This document shows positions 1 to 10,634 of a DNA stretch of 64,000 nucleotides, one piece after another. How positions within the stretch are numbered: the stretch's first letter is position 1; each line of letters starts with the position of its first letter. This DNA is from Spinellus fusiger. Its lineage: Eukaryota > Mucoromycota > Mucoromycetes > Mucorales > Phycomycetaceae. Made by a program: the position numbers and the translations under genes. The notes under the pieces are model-generated. The model was given only the letters and a program-made list of their open reading frames with translations. It was not told the origin of the DNA and searched no databases. The stretch is taken from assembly GCA_025094145.1 (NCBI GenBank), contig JALLLS010000006.1, positions 186,001 to 250,000 of the forward strand, in the 5' to 3' direction.

Positions 1-811
1 CAGTGGTTACCCTCATGGCCACAGATCTCCTTGTCCTTACCTTGACTGCATCAATTGACTTCTCTCGAGAAGATTCAATACACCTCTGCTTGGTTTTTTT
101 GTTAATGATGTCCCCACCATATAATGCAGAATAGCCTCCCATTGCTGTGTTGCGTACTGATCAAGAAAAGCAATATCGACAGGATGTTTATCAGGAGTGG
201 AACAAGGAAGACCAAAGGATTGCTGTGTTCCTCTTTACTCACAGTATAAGTCACTGTTCTTATGGATGCGTGCTAACTTACCCACCCGTCAGTGCGTTAC
301 GGAATTCCTGGCGAAATGTATCATTCATGACAAGAAAGCTTTCTTTCTGTTCCAGGATCCGGAGTCGTGTCAGTTTAAGCATTGCTTCTGATAGCTTTCT
401 AGAAAGAAAGAAAGAAAGAAAGGCAGTTTATATGAGTGGACCCTTATTCCCAAATAAAGAGAGAGAGAGAGAGAGAGAAAGAGAAAGAGTGTGTTTCTAT
501 AGAGGAGCAACCCTAGGGATAACACGCTTTACTACCTACCGTTGACCTTCTTTGTTGACCCAACTGTTGATATCTTGAGCAAGTGTGGATGTTTCTACAT
601 AGAGAAGCGACATGACAATCTGTCTTCCTATACTCGGTAGCAGCCTAATACGTAAACAGGTGGTTGTTAGGACTGGATAAGGACTTTATTATTATTGTTA
701 CCGGAAGATAGCAAGACACGTTGCTGGCTTTTGGAACAGCCTTAGAAAGGTAAACGTAGGAAGTGTCTCGAGATACTCATAGATGTTTGTCTTGAAGTTG
801 TCTACAGACAT
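1..811 (-). CDS. TFB2: TFIIH subunit Tfb2 (p52/GTF2H4), N-terminal part
   Basis: Core subunit of the general transcription and nucleotide-excision-repair factor TFIIH, which binds and stimulates the XPB/Ssl2 helicase in the nucleus. The gene is broken into short exons. Exon 1 (702-811) starts with MSVDNFKTNIYEYLETLP and includes the family signature QKPATCLAIFR. Exon 2 (540-644) holds LLPSIGRQIVMSLLYVET. A third exon (about 282-400) ends in FRNALTGG. A fourth exon has SFGLPC, then the hallmark WEAILHYMVGT and PSRGVLNLLERS, and ends at base 41 with a GTAAGG donor. Phases agree at each junction. Only about the first 170 residues are present; the rest lies beyond base 1. The intron around 400-539 contains a GA microsatellite. 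The ATG at 811 aligns with the usual family start. Identification is strong by motif order; exon borders are hand-made. Confidence 0.88.
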
Positions 812-837
812 AATAGTGTGCTGATCTACTACCACCA

Positions 838-1075
838 AAGGAAGAGAAAGAGAGAAAGAGAGATGAGTTTGAAAAGAAGCGCCACTTCTGCTTTAGAGAG
901 ACTTCAGTCACAATGGCCAAAGAGCAGAGAGAGAATATGAGAGAGAGAATATGAGAGAGAGAATACGAGAGAGAGAATACGAGAGAGCGACAGAGTTTGG
1001 TGTGTGCAGAAGTGTACGCGTGTGTGGACGTAGGGTTGTAGTTTTATAGAGAGAAAGAGAGAGAGTCTTATAGAT
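838..1075. repeat. GA-rich low-complexity tract upstream of TFB2
   Basis: Mostly GAGA runs, with a short tandem unit (roughly GAGAGAGAATATGA, with AT/CG changes) repeated about four times between 925 and 990. It sits directly 5' of the TFB2 start, so it may lie in the promoter or 5' UTR. Purine-rich tracts recur at other gene ends in this window. Confidence 0.6.
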
Positions 1076-1104
1076 ACTACCTTTCTTCTAAATACAACTA
1101 CAAC

Positions 1105-1170
1105 TGCAGTTCTCTATCTATCTATCTATTTGCCTGCCTGTCTGCCTGTCTGCCTGTCTGCCTGCTTAAA
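1105..1170. repeat. tetranucleotide microsatellite (CTAT)n then (CTGC/CTGT)n
   Basis: Two adjoining tetranucleotide arrays lie between TFB2 and the mitofissin gene. The sequence changes from CTAT units to alternating CTGC and CTGT units. No gene is seen between 812 and 1327 apart from these repeats. Confidence 0.75.
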
Positions 1171-1327
1171 AGATAGGCACAACACTGGGGCGTCTCTTCT
1201 CTATAAACACCACAATGAACTCTGTTTCTGCTGTATTTATTCAAACAGCATTGTGTTTCTCTTATTATTAAACAGTGCAAACAAACACACAAACAAACAA
1301 AAGGAAACGTGGTTGGTGTTCTTTTCT

Positions 1328-1607
1328 TTAGCTTCTACGCTCAAAGTAGTTCGAGTTGTTCATAAAGACAATACTAGAATCCAGCACCCACTCGCCTACA
1401 TTGAGGTATTTCTGGACATAAATGCGTACTTCTTCATTGTCTATTTTTGAGATGGAGGGTCTATCATATAATACAGTGCATAAGTAGTTGTTTTTAGAGA
1501 GAGGTTACAGTCCTCACTTACTGAAGTCCAGTGTTGCGTTTGATACCAGCAAGTACGGTGGAGATCAGAATAGCATCTGCTGTATAATGAAACAGCTTTC
1601 CCCACAT
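1328..1607 (-). CDS. ATG44: mitofissin Atg44 (DUF1748 family), 72 aa
   Basis: Small protein of the DUF1748 family, which includes Atg44, the intermembrane-space mitochondrial fission factor needed for mitophagy in yeasts. Exon 1 is 1522-1607 and exon 2 is 1328-1460, joined by a GTAAGT...ATAG intron of 61 bases; the joined frame gives 72 aa. Visible family features are an N-terminal amphipathic stretch MWGKLFHYTADAILISTVL, the motif AGIKRNTGL, then NEEVRIYVQKYLNVGEWVLD and a C-terminal SNYFERRS. The length is typical of the family. Neither exon forms a long ORF, so automatic calls would probably miss it. The family match is from memory but the motif order is distinctive. Confidence 0.86.
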
Positions 1608-2106
1608 AATAATATTGGTATGGAGGTAAGACCACTACTGGAAGAGGAAGAGGGAGGGAGAGAGAGAGGAGAGAGAGGAAAAGAAGAAGAAAGGAGATCA
1701 AAAAGAGCAGTAGGGCAGCACAGTAAGATTTAACGGGAACACCCACCACCACTCCACCTGCCTAGTGACTGCTTCCTAGTGTCTGTCTCCTTGCTGGCCT
1801 ATTTTGTGCCTGAGTTGGGAAGAATCCAATCCAATGCAATCCAATGCAAAAAAAAAGGTTTCTCGGTCTTTATTAGTAGTAGTAAGAGAAGTGTTTGGGT
1901 GCACTGTGGAATCCCGTCTACTTGGACTCTGCCCTCTTTCCAAACACCTCACTATGTAGGAGAAGAGTGATAATAGACACATCTAATTAGACAGATCCTT
2001 AGAGTGTGCCTTGTACTTACTTGTATTCACGCCAAATCTATAAGGAAGCAGCGCCATTCACAAAGAACATTAGTTACTATAGGCGTGTTGATCTAATCTA
2101 TTTTCT
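1608..2106. other. intergenic, GA-rich and unremarkable
   Basis: About 500 bases between mitofissin and eIF2B-delta. It contains a purine-rich stretch at 1640-1710 and an AATCCAATGC duplication near 1830. Short ORFs exist on both strands but none shows family motifs or convincing splice structure. Confidence 0.5.
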
Positions 2107-3838
2107 TCACTTTACCACAGGTGCAGATGTACAAGGAATAAGACCCACTTCGGTCACTACCAGAGTAATGTATTTTGATGGAGTCACATCGTATAGCATA
2201 TTCAAGAGTCTCAAGTTGGGCTGATCTCTCCAGTTGGACAGTGGGTTGGTGGTGTTGATGGAAGATGGGTCGTAGGCATTGGAGACTGCCTTTGTGCTGA
2301 CAAGATCATCGGGATTGCCTTGAAATAGATAGGTCAGTCCTCTCTTGGGCTGCTCATACCACCACCACCACCACCCTCTTAAACATCCTTACCAATTTCA
2401 TTCATCACAAGAGAATCCACCTGGGTACGATTCACAAACTTATAGGTCTCACAGCATATCATTACAGGAATCTGTCGGTCACTGGCTGCCATGGCCACCA
2501 TAGCACTACCAATGCGTGAATAAATAGCACCGTTGTTCAGCAATGCATGTGCTCCCATCACCACCTTTGTTACTGATTTAAGAGCAACATAAACACTCGA
2601 CAAAAGATAGTAGGAACAGTCAATGCCTGCTTTAGAAAGGCGCTTCAAGAGTTGTTTGCCTAGGAACACTTGATGAGCTCATTTCTTGGACTCTCCTACC
2701 TTCAAACAGAGGCCGACTGTCTACAACAATCACCTTGAAATCAATGCCCTTTCTTTTTGTTTCCAATAAAAGGCTCTCTACAACAGAAGATTTGCTATAA
2801 GTCAATATAATATCTCCGTCCTGGATCTTCTGTAGGCCATTCTGAACAATAAGCTGGTCAGCCAGAGTAATTCTATCTCTAATAAAGTCCTCAATGTGCT
2901 GGATCAACCGATGGCGTGCCTAACCACATAAAAGGAGATGAGCGACTAGGATCACAGTCTATACTTGCCTCATCATCAGAAAGAGGTGGGTCCTGTTCTA
3001 CAATATCCGACATCTCCTTCTTTAGCCAGCGAATACACTCGCGCATACTCAGTGACATTGGACGAGTGGATAGCAGGTACGCAATGTGAGGATCCAGATG
3101 CTTCTGAATGTGTCGAGAAAAGGAGGCATCGGCTGGGGGTCGGTGATCTTCAATGACCTAACCTTGTTGATGAATACCCATTCTTACCACACCCTCCCTT
3201 GATGAACTCACTTTGGAGAATGTCTGAAGCATGGCCACACATCTTGCATTGGAACCCACAATCTTAAAGTCGGAAAAGTACAGCCCAAGTGTCAGCACAG
3301 CTGGATGAAGGTCCTTATTGGCAGTGTCAGGTCGCTTGGGCACATCCAAATGCATAAGCCATGGCACCTGGTTCTGAGTATGCTTCAACCGCATTTCCTT
3401 GCTCTGCTTATTCTCAGCCAAAAGGTTCTTTTGTGCTGCTGCAGTCAGTGCCGTCGGTGTAGGCACAGACCCAAACCCAGTCTTTTTCTGGCTTTCTTCA
3501 TGCTTCACTGATTTAGGAAGTCCTGCTGCCACCCGACTCTGTTTCTCTGCTCTCTGCTGTTCCTGGAGTGCTCTGCGTTCTGCTTTTGTCATGTCCTTTT
3601 GGGCTTTAGGGCCTGTTTCCAATGGTTTGCTGTCTCCACGTCCATGTTTGGTCATGTCTTTTCCTCCCTTTTCTTTCTCGTTGGGTTTCTGAGGCTTTGT
3701 TAAGTCTTCTCCTAAATGACTCTTTCTAAGACTAGAGCCTCCCTTTTTGTCTTCCGTAGAGAGCCAGTGGTGTTCATAGGAGGAACTCATGGGCTGTCCA
3801 ATGTTAGGAGAAGCCGGGATCTTTGGTGACCCTATCAT
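2107..3838 (-). CDS. GCD2: translation initiation factor eIF2B subunit delta
   Basis: Regulatory/structural subunit of the cytosolic guanine-nucleotide exchange factor that recycles eIF2-GDP. The N-terminal 200 residues are charged and low in complexity (MTKAERRALQEQQRAEKQ), as in all delta subunits. The Rossmann-like core follows: YSKSSVVESLL, VVDSRPLFEGKQLLKRL, VVMGAHALLNNGAIYSRIG, CCETYKFVNRTQVDSLV, and the C-terminal ITLVVTEVGLIPCTSAPV close to the stop at 2107. There are about six exons. Most introns are GT-AG; the one at 2920-2968 has a GCAAGT donor and is required because read-through meets a stop. Junctions such as NEIG/NPDDL and FEG/KQLL restore conserved family sequence. Start chosen at the first in-frame ATG after a pyrimidine/purine tract. 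Confidence 0.92.
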
Positions 3839-4905
3839 TATCGGCTATGCAAAGAAAAGAAAAAGAGAAAAAAAAAGAAAAAAAAACGTCTTTATTTTCT
3901 CTTTCTTTCTGTTTTCTGTTTTCTTATTTTAAGAAAGTGCTACTAACTGAAGACTTATTTGCGCCTGAAGTGGTGTCCATAGAGTGCAATAAGAAGGATA
4001 GGAGAAAGACAGGTCGTTTTTTTTTTCTTTTTTTCTTTCTTTCTTTTAGGCGTCGTCCACAGGACTTTGCCTACAAGTGTGACTTTTCTTTTTATTAAAC
4101 AATACAAGATGACATGGGCTCAGAGGAGAAAAATACATCTATTCTCAATCCATAGTGCACTGTTTTAAATTCCGATAGAAGAGTGATTTTACGTGACAAT
4201 GCAACGATGGTTTGTTGTTACAACCTAAAGTACATGACGTATTCACCCTCTATGGATTGAATAGAATATCTACACTGGCGAATGAATGGACCCATCCATG
4301 ATTTTGTCTAGTACCAACTACAACCCCAGTACTGAGAGTTGTCATATGGACAGGGAAATATTCCCTATGATTTGATGATGTGTACAGCACAGTACAGTAC
4401 GATGAACATACAAGTCAATAAGAGACTGCACTTGTGTCTATCAGTGTTCCTATGGAAAACCTCAGACTAGAGAAAGAGAATATAGACTGTGTTGGTGAAT
4501 ATCAATAAAAAGAGACTCTAGAACAAGATGAGGTGCATATTCAGTCTCTTTTATAAAAGACTTCTCGTGCATTTATTATGGTATTCCTGTGTTCAATAGA
4601 TCAGAGTCAAAAGGTATGTTGGGCACGACACCCACAACCCATTGAATTGAATTGAATACTTGCCAAGAATTGAATACAAAAAGATACTTGTTTTTGCATA
4701 AAACTCTTCTTCTTTCTAAATAGTGTTAAACCAACACACTATATCAGATAGATAATCAGAAACTCACGCTCGTGGAGAATAGAACAAGGCAAAAGATGGA
4801 AAATGATGGGGGCATTGATTACCTGTTGAAGGCTGGATTAAAAATGACTGTCATTGTGAGTGTGATTGAGATAAAGAAAAGTCCATGGTTTAGAATAGTA
4901 TTAGG
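3839..4905. other. intergenic, homopurine tracts, no gene recognised
   Basis: The first 250 bases upstream of GCD2 carry A/G and T/C runs (3850-3900 and 4015-4050) that probably belong to its promoter or 5' UTR. The rest is AT-rich with no ORF of interest, leading into a decayed transposon. Confidence 0.5.
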
Positions 4906-5424
4906 AATATCAAAGAGCATAGATCATTATTACATTTAAAGAGTCATGGAAAACATAAAAAATTCAGTGAGAGGGACCTCAGACACCTGGAAAAGGTCAT
5001 TAGAAAGGATCCATTTTCCTCCTACAATCAGTTGAAATTGGAAATGTTGAAGATTCAGGTGGATGTATGTAGAAACACCATGATCAGTTACTGCAATCAG
5101 CTAGGGTTCGGATCATTTTCTGTAGACCAAAAGCCAGCCTTCACTGTAAAATACAAAGAGAAACAGCCTTGTTGGGCAAGTATGCTATCTGTCATACTAG
5201 GGCCTATGCTAGAGGGTAGAATGAGACACATCAAATTAGAGTACTCTGAGTACTGGCCCGCACAAAGTCCTGACTTGAACCCAATTGAGCACGTCTGGTG
5301 GGCCTTGGAAAGACGAATTGAATAAAGAAGGGCATCTATTACCCATGTAGAATGTTTGAAGGCTCTACTTACAGAGGAGTGGGAGAGAGTTGGTGTTGAA
5401 CATGTCCTAAATATTTTGCCCTGA
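4906..5424 (+). pseudogene. decayed Tc1/mariner transposase
   Basis: Remnant of a Tc1-like DDE transposase. The helix-turn-helix region reads FSERDLRHLEKVIRKDPFSS, typical of the second HTH of Tc1 elements. The sequence then jumps from about KYKEKQP to the C-terminal catalytic block WPAQSPDLNPIEHVWWALE, so the part with the first two catalytic aspartates is deleted. A premature TAA at 5323-5325 interrupts an otherwise continuous frame that goes on to ITHVECLKALLTEEW and ends with TGA at 5422-5424. An upstream TAG breaks the N-terminal domain. Terminal inverted repeats were not identified. It cannot encode an active enzyme. Confidence 0.85.
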
Positions 5425-6389
5425 AATTTATCTTAAAGATGATTAAATTCAGTTGGGTGTGACTGAAGTTATATATTTATGAAAAGAGTATAAATTGATT
5501 CCATGATTATTAACTATTCTTGCATTCTTTTTAAGTTCAAAATTTATATTCCTTTAAATGAATAATAAGATTGATGTTATAGATAAGAAATTCAGAATGC
5601 AGAAGTACTATACAATGTAGAAATAAAATCATAAAGAGTATATCCCAATACTAGTCAATTCATTCTAAACATTACTTTCTTCTTATTCAAGAGAATAAAA
5701 ATGAGAAAAAGAATATGTATTTGAAAACCATCCCTGTTATTTTTAGCTACCATGCACTCTTCTTTGACGGCTACTGTAAAGTACAGACCCTAATAAAGAA
5801 GAAAGTAGCCCACCCCCACCCACAGTGGACTCTATGAGATCTTGGGTTTAATCTATAGAAGAAAGAAGAAATATCTTAATTAAAGAAATCAATCACTCTC
5901 CCTTGCAGTGGTGGGAAATCTTTGAGTTTATTCATGTGTCTATGGTGGTGAAACAAAATTAAGCTTGCCTATTGTAAACACTCTTATAAAGTTATTATTA
6001 TCTCTTAAATGTATCTTGACCAGTTTCCAATGAATTATGTCTCGAGACTCATGTATGTCTTGGTTCTAGACTTGTGAATGTAGAAACATCGGCATTTATT
6101 CATGGTAAACACTCTAATGTTCTGTCATAAAACACAGTAGGAAAGAAGCACATTATATCTCATGTTCATTTGCTACTTAGGCAAGTCATTCTAAACACTA
6201 TTTTTGTTTTTTGTTTTTTGTTTTCTTTTATAAAACATTACAAGAAGTGTTCTAAGAAATGCTCCAAGAAAGAGTATCATCAGATACTTGTTCTGGACTC
6301 TTGTGACTGAATGGAAGAGCCAAAAAGTAAAAGTAAAAAGGGGAAAATAAAGTAGTCTACAGCATGCTACAGAAAGAAAAAGAAAACCC
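5425..6389. other. AT-rich intergenic DNA
   Basis: Roughly 1 kb with AT-rich composition, several polyT runs (6200-6230) and no supported gene. It may include the 3' flank of the Tc1 remnant. Confidence 0.5.
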
Positions 6390-6920
6390 CCCCAATTTTA
6401 GCAGACATGTTTCGCTCAACTGCAATAATGACAAGTACGGTGGTGGCTTACACTTGGCTTTTGTCTTCCTAATGGAATCAATGGACAATGGCAGTGAGGC
6501 AGCCGCTATTCAGTGCAGTCCTACCTCTGCCATTGTAGAGTCTCTATGATGCCAGTGTCTAGAACTACAGAAAATATCAAGACTGCCAAAGTCCCATCCT
6601 ATTTTCTGCTGTTCTGCTTTTTTTTTGTTTCTTTCTAATTCTATGCATTTGTCCCACTATTCTATTTTGCAACCAACCACATGGGTCAATCTCCATGTGA
6701 TACCAAGAGAGCTGGTAGGTGCAGAGAGGATACTTGTTTTGGAAAGAGATTTTCCCTCTATCTTATTGGGTTTCTTTAATGACAAGTGACGGGGCAAGCC
6801 TTCTGTGCACTCACTTATTTCAGGGCGAGTCGGACCAAGAAAGAAAAGGAATAAGATACACCAGCTGTTTGTTACAAATGCAGTCAAGACATCCAAGCTC
6901 AGTCTGTAAAACGGACGATT
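6390..6920 (+). other. coding-like segments, gene model unresolved
   Basis: Several blocks look coding but could not be joined with confidence. At 6450-6547 the plus strand reads ESMDNGSEAAAIQCSPTSAIVESL. At 6657-6792 it reads TTWVNLHVIPRELVGAERI and then LVLERDFPSILLGFFNDK. At 6832-6910 it reads RKKRNKIHQLFVTNAVKTSK before a stop. The minus strand also has an open frame at 6657-6956 (99 codons), so strand is uncertain. These may be 5' exons of the gene that follows. No family was recognised. Confidence 0.3.
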
Positions 6921-7034
6921 GATATATAAGTGTCTCTTAACTACCCACCTACCCACCTACCTAACTACCCACCTAACTACTTGCCCACCCACCCACTCAT
7001 ACCTTTGCTTCTTCTTTGTATCCGTTCATAGCAA

Positions 7035-7710
7035 TGACTACCATTGAATCTTCTACACTGCAATGCCCTAAAAATGTCTGTTATAGTTACTTTATTGTTA
7101 TCAAAACAACGCAGGGTGTATTGACTGATACAGTGATAGGCAACACATTGTATTTATCCTGCGTCTCCCTCCCCTTCTTTTCACTCGTATGTCCCTTCTC
7201 TTAGTAAAAAGGCGTATTCAACCCATGGTAATTGCTCTTACTCTTAATATTTGCTCTAATCGTTCGTCTGACTACAGAATCGGGTTCTTCAAAGACTTAT
7301 TACGGTACAATGCAGAATGCTTTTTCAGGTATTAGATCAGGCCACCTTTAAACATCTTTATATTCATTCATAGATTACTGACAGATACAAACGAATATGG
7401 TCCAGAAGACAGCACACCCCCCACTCCAAACTATACAACTGTGAGTCCCAATGATGAAGATGAAGGTCTTTACCTACTTTGGACACACCAATTGCTACGA
7501 GAACGAGGATTTCGACCCACTTCTTGCCGAAACTCCACACTGCATGAAGATGATGACTTGGAAAGCGATGACAGTAGCTTGACAAATCGATCCATCGAGA
7601 TTAAAACGACTCACTCACACAGAGCCTCGACTCCGCATCTTGTGGTTGAGGAACCACCCCAACGGTCGACTCTGTATACCTTTTTCTCCACTGTTTTTCC
7701 CTGTCTTTAA
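7035..7710 (+). CDS. hypothetical spliced protein, acidic C-terminus
   Basis: I do not recognise this gene. Two exons join cleanly in phase. The exon at 7278-7328 reads IGFFKDLLRYNAECFF and is bounded by ACTACAG and a GTATTAG donor. The exon at 7374-7710 begins LTDTNEYGPEDSTPP and contains LYLLWTHQLLRERGF, HEDDDLESDDSSL and a hydrophobic ending TLYTFFSTVFPCL before TAA. An upstream exon starting MTTIESSTLQCPKN at 7035 has suitable composition, but its donor is unclear. The gene may begin further upstream, in the coding-like blocks between 6390 and 6920. The terminal segment could be a tail anchor or simply coincidence. Function unknown. Confidence 0.4.
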
Positions 7711-9293
7711 TCTTTGTACTCTTCATTCTCCTTTTTTGTTTGTTTGTTTATTCTTTCTTGTTGTTATTATTGCTATTAATACATATACTAGAATGCATCT
7801 ATAATATACATTACTTATAAACTCTTTCTTTTGTTAGAGAAGACACAGTGGTTGTTTCTACCTCATTCATGATAGCCCACACTATTGGATTCTTATTCAT
7901 TGGCAGTATGGATAGAAATGACAGAGTTTGCAAGTCATGAACACTTGCATGTCTGTTCATTCGATGAGTTTGTGTACTGAGTAGAATTTGGTTTATATTG
8001 AAATTGTTAGTATTACCATGGCTGTCATTTAGATAGGATGTGTAGCCTTAGGCAATTGCCACAGAGAATAAAACTGGCAAAAGTACCGTTTATTTTCCTT
8101 GTATCATGGCAGTGTAACGTTTGTGTTGTATAGCTTGTCACAATGATTAAAGACCCATAAGTCATCTTAGCCCTGAGCCACTCTTAAAGAAAGACTTGAA
8201 TGGAACAGAAAACTATACCTACTGCACCTACGCCAAATAAGGGTAAACATTACACTATAGATCATAGATGCTGTCCTAGAAGACAATTGCTTACTATAAT
8301 AGGCTATTCTGTCATTCATGGTGGTTTACAGATGAATACACGTTAAAAGCATTGAACTCGAGGATAACATTTAGATGCACATACACTCTCTTTATAGATA
8401 TGAACCAGTTGAATGGTATTTTAAAGAAAGGCTTCAAGACATCATCAATGCAGTATTCTAACCCAGTATATAAGTATGAGCATAATTACGCATACAAATA
8501 AATAACTAGAAATGTCACAATCATCTTCATTACTTGCTATTACAAGTAGACACTCACTTTGTACGCATTCGTCATTTTCTTTACTTTTATCTCTTTTTTT
8601 ATTTTCTTATTATTTTCTTATGTTCTTATTTTCAAGGGACCTACATTTTGATTTCTATTTATCTACTGACTGTGAGTCTATTGGATAGGAAATCCAAAAT
8701 GGCTGAATAGATGTACTGTGCACTTGTATTACCAAGTGATCTGCTTGGACAGACGCTTAACAATGATAAACACAGGTAGATGATAAATAAGATATTCTCT
8801 TCAACTATAGATGGAAAAAAGAGATCGAATGCAATAGGGTCCAAGTGTGAGAAAAAGTCGTGAAAAAGTAAGAATGTCAAGAAGATTTCCCTTTTCTTTT
8901 TGACCCCTTTTTTTTGTGGTTTCTCTCTTTTCCCTAGGGTCCACTTCCCCTTGTTGACTTGGTGTTATTATTATTATTATTACTAATACTACTACTAATA
9001 AAATGGGAATTTGGCTGTACAAGTATAAGCAACACAAGAAAGAATATTCTACCTTGTAAAATAGATTAATATTTTCACTCTTTACTTTTCTTCAATTAAG
9101 AAAAAAGAAAAAAACAAAAGAGGGTGTTATAGTTGCTCTTTAATTTACTTTATTTAGATATTCGTTAAAGAGAATATATAAAGAAATCATGTGTCTATAT
9201 AAAAAGAAAGGAAAAGATCAGTACTATCTATGTACTTTATGGGTATCTCTATTGTGATTTTTCAAATAATAATTATAAAAACAAAAGAGTTAT
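7711..9293. other. 1.6-kb gap, no gene supported
   Basis: AT-rich DNA with tracts of TTTTATTTTCTTA near 8590 and a short (ATT)n/(ACT)n stretch at 8965-9000. Overlapping minus-strand ORFs at 8659-9037 are low-complexity (poly-Ile, Lys/Arg) and look spurious. Confidence 0.5.
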
Positions 9294-10634
9294 TTAAACA
9301 GCCCATACACTCAGGAATGTAAATACAAAGAGAAGGCTCATGAAGACTGGAATGGCTTTTTGTCCATCTGACTTTACTGAAGTGTTTTCCTGAATACTCT
9401 TCACTGTTTTGGTTTGCAAGACATCCAATCCTCCACTGCTGCCTCCACTGCTGCCTCCACTGCTACTTCCACTGCTGCTTCCTCCAGTGGTGTTTGACTT
9501 GCTGGCATGTGGGTTTTCTACAGTAGTCTGGCCCTGTCGATAGTTATCTGTTCCAAATGAATGCTTGTCACTAACAAACTTCAATGAAGAAGCATCTATG
9601 ATAAACAATATAAAAAATCATCATCATTAGTATCCATATAAAAAAATGAGTTGTTGAACATTGACTTACGTTCTTTGTAAGGAGTCTTATCGTTCAAACA
9701 TCCATCAAGACGCACCATGGTGTATCCATTGTCATCGATGGCTTTGACAATATCATAGATGGCTTGCCAAGACCCAGTGTCAGGAATATCATATTGTACT
9801 GAGATAAACGACCCTTTGGAGTCATAGGTGTCAATCTGTTTATCAAACACTTGTCTGTAGAGGTCTGCAATGCCTTTTGGGTTGTCTTTGAAGTTATAGT
9901 CCATAGTGTCCAAGTTATAGGCAACAAGTGTAAATCCAAGACTACGGATCAAGTTCTCAAGACGAATATCCTCTGGCTGAGAATAATGAAGGCGAACATA
10001 CTTGGGAGATACACCAATCAAAGTTTCAACAATCTTAGCTGTATTAATAATGTCTGTCTTGAGCTGTTCATCTGTCAAACCATCAGAGGTGTCTCCAGGG
10101 GCACGGTAGGTCATGCCAATAAAGTGACCATCATTATAGGCACGCTGAAGAATCATTGCGTATTGTTGTGTGTACAGCCTGAATCAACGGTACTGAGTGA
10201 ATGAAACTCACAGGAATAGACCTACCATGTTGCATTGACAAAGAAGTTGGCCTTTGCCTGAGTATGCTTGAGACCATTGAGTACCTTGGCTGTTACATCA
10301 CTTGGACCTTCATTCTTTAATATGTCAAATGAGAGAGGTATATTGGCGTTTAGCTTTCTTCATAGGACAGTAGATGGGTAGATAAAGTATAAAGTAATTC
10401 TTACATAGGTTACAGCAATCTGACCAGAATTAGCACAGGCTGTTGCTTGAGGAGCAGGACCATAGCCAGTGGACTCTGTGGGATGGTTCCAAACAGGAAG
10501 AAGCATTGATTCTAAGATGAAGAATGCAATTCATAGAGTAAGTACATATACTAATTTTACGTGTCTTGTGGCGTACCATCATCAGCATATGCGGTAGAAA
10601 TCAATAGTGCACAAACTACAATAAAAGAATACAT
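9294..10634 (-). CDS. secreted chitin-deacetylase-like protein, probably inactive, GPI-type C-terminus
   Basis: Polysaccharide deacetylase (NodB/CE4) fold protein directed to the cell surface. The first exon encodes a signal peptide, MYSFIVVCALLISTAYA. Later exons give the family fragment WNHPTESTGYGPAPQATACA, then GQIAVTY joined to NEGPSDVTAKVL, AKANFFVNATW, and the long exon 9662-10156 with VSPKYVRLHYSQPED, YNLDTMDYNF and DIVKAIDDNGYTMVRLDGCL. A Ser/Gly-rich linker and a hydrophobic C-terminus (VFMSLLFVFTFLSVWAV) suggest GPI anchoring. The catalytic motif TFDDGP is TYNEGP here, the metal-binding HxxxH motif is replaced by FIGMTYRAPGD, and the arginine/proline motif is degenerate. The fold is clear, but loss of the metal ligands makes deacetylase activity unlikely. 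About six exons. Confidence 0.85.

Noticed and set aside
8659..9037. Two overlapping minus-strand ORFs with hydrophobic runs
   Set aside because: Low-complexity composition, no splice support and no family motif.
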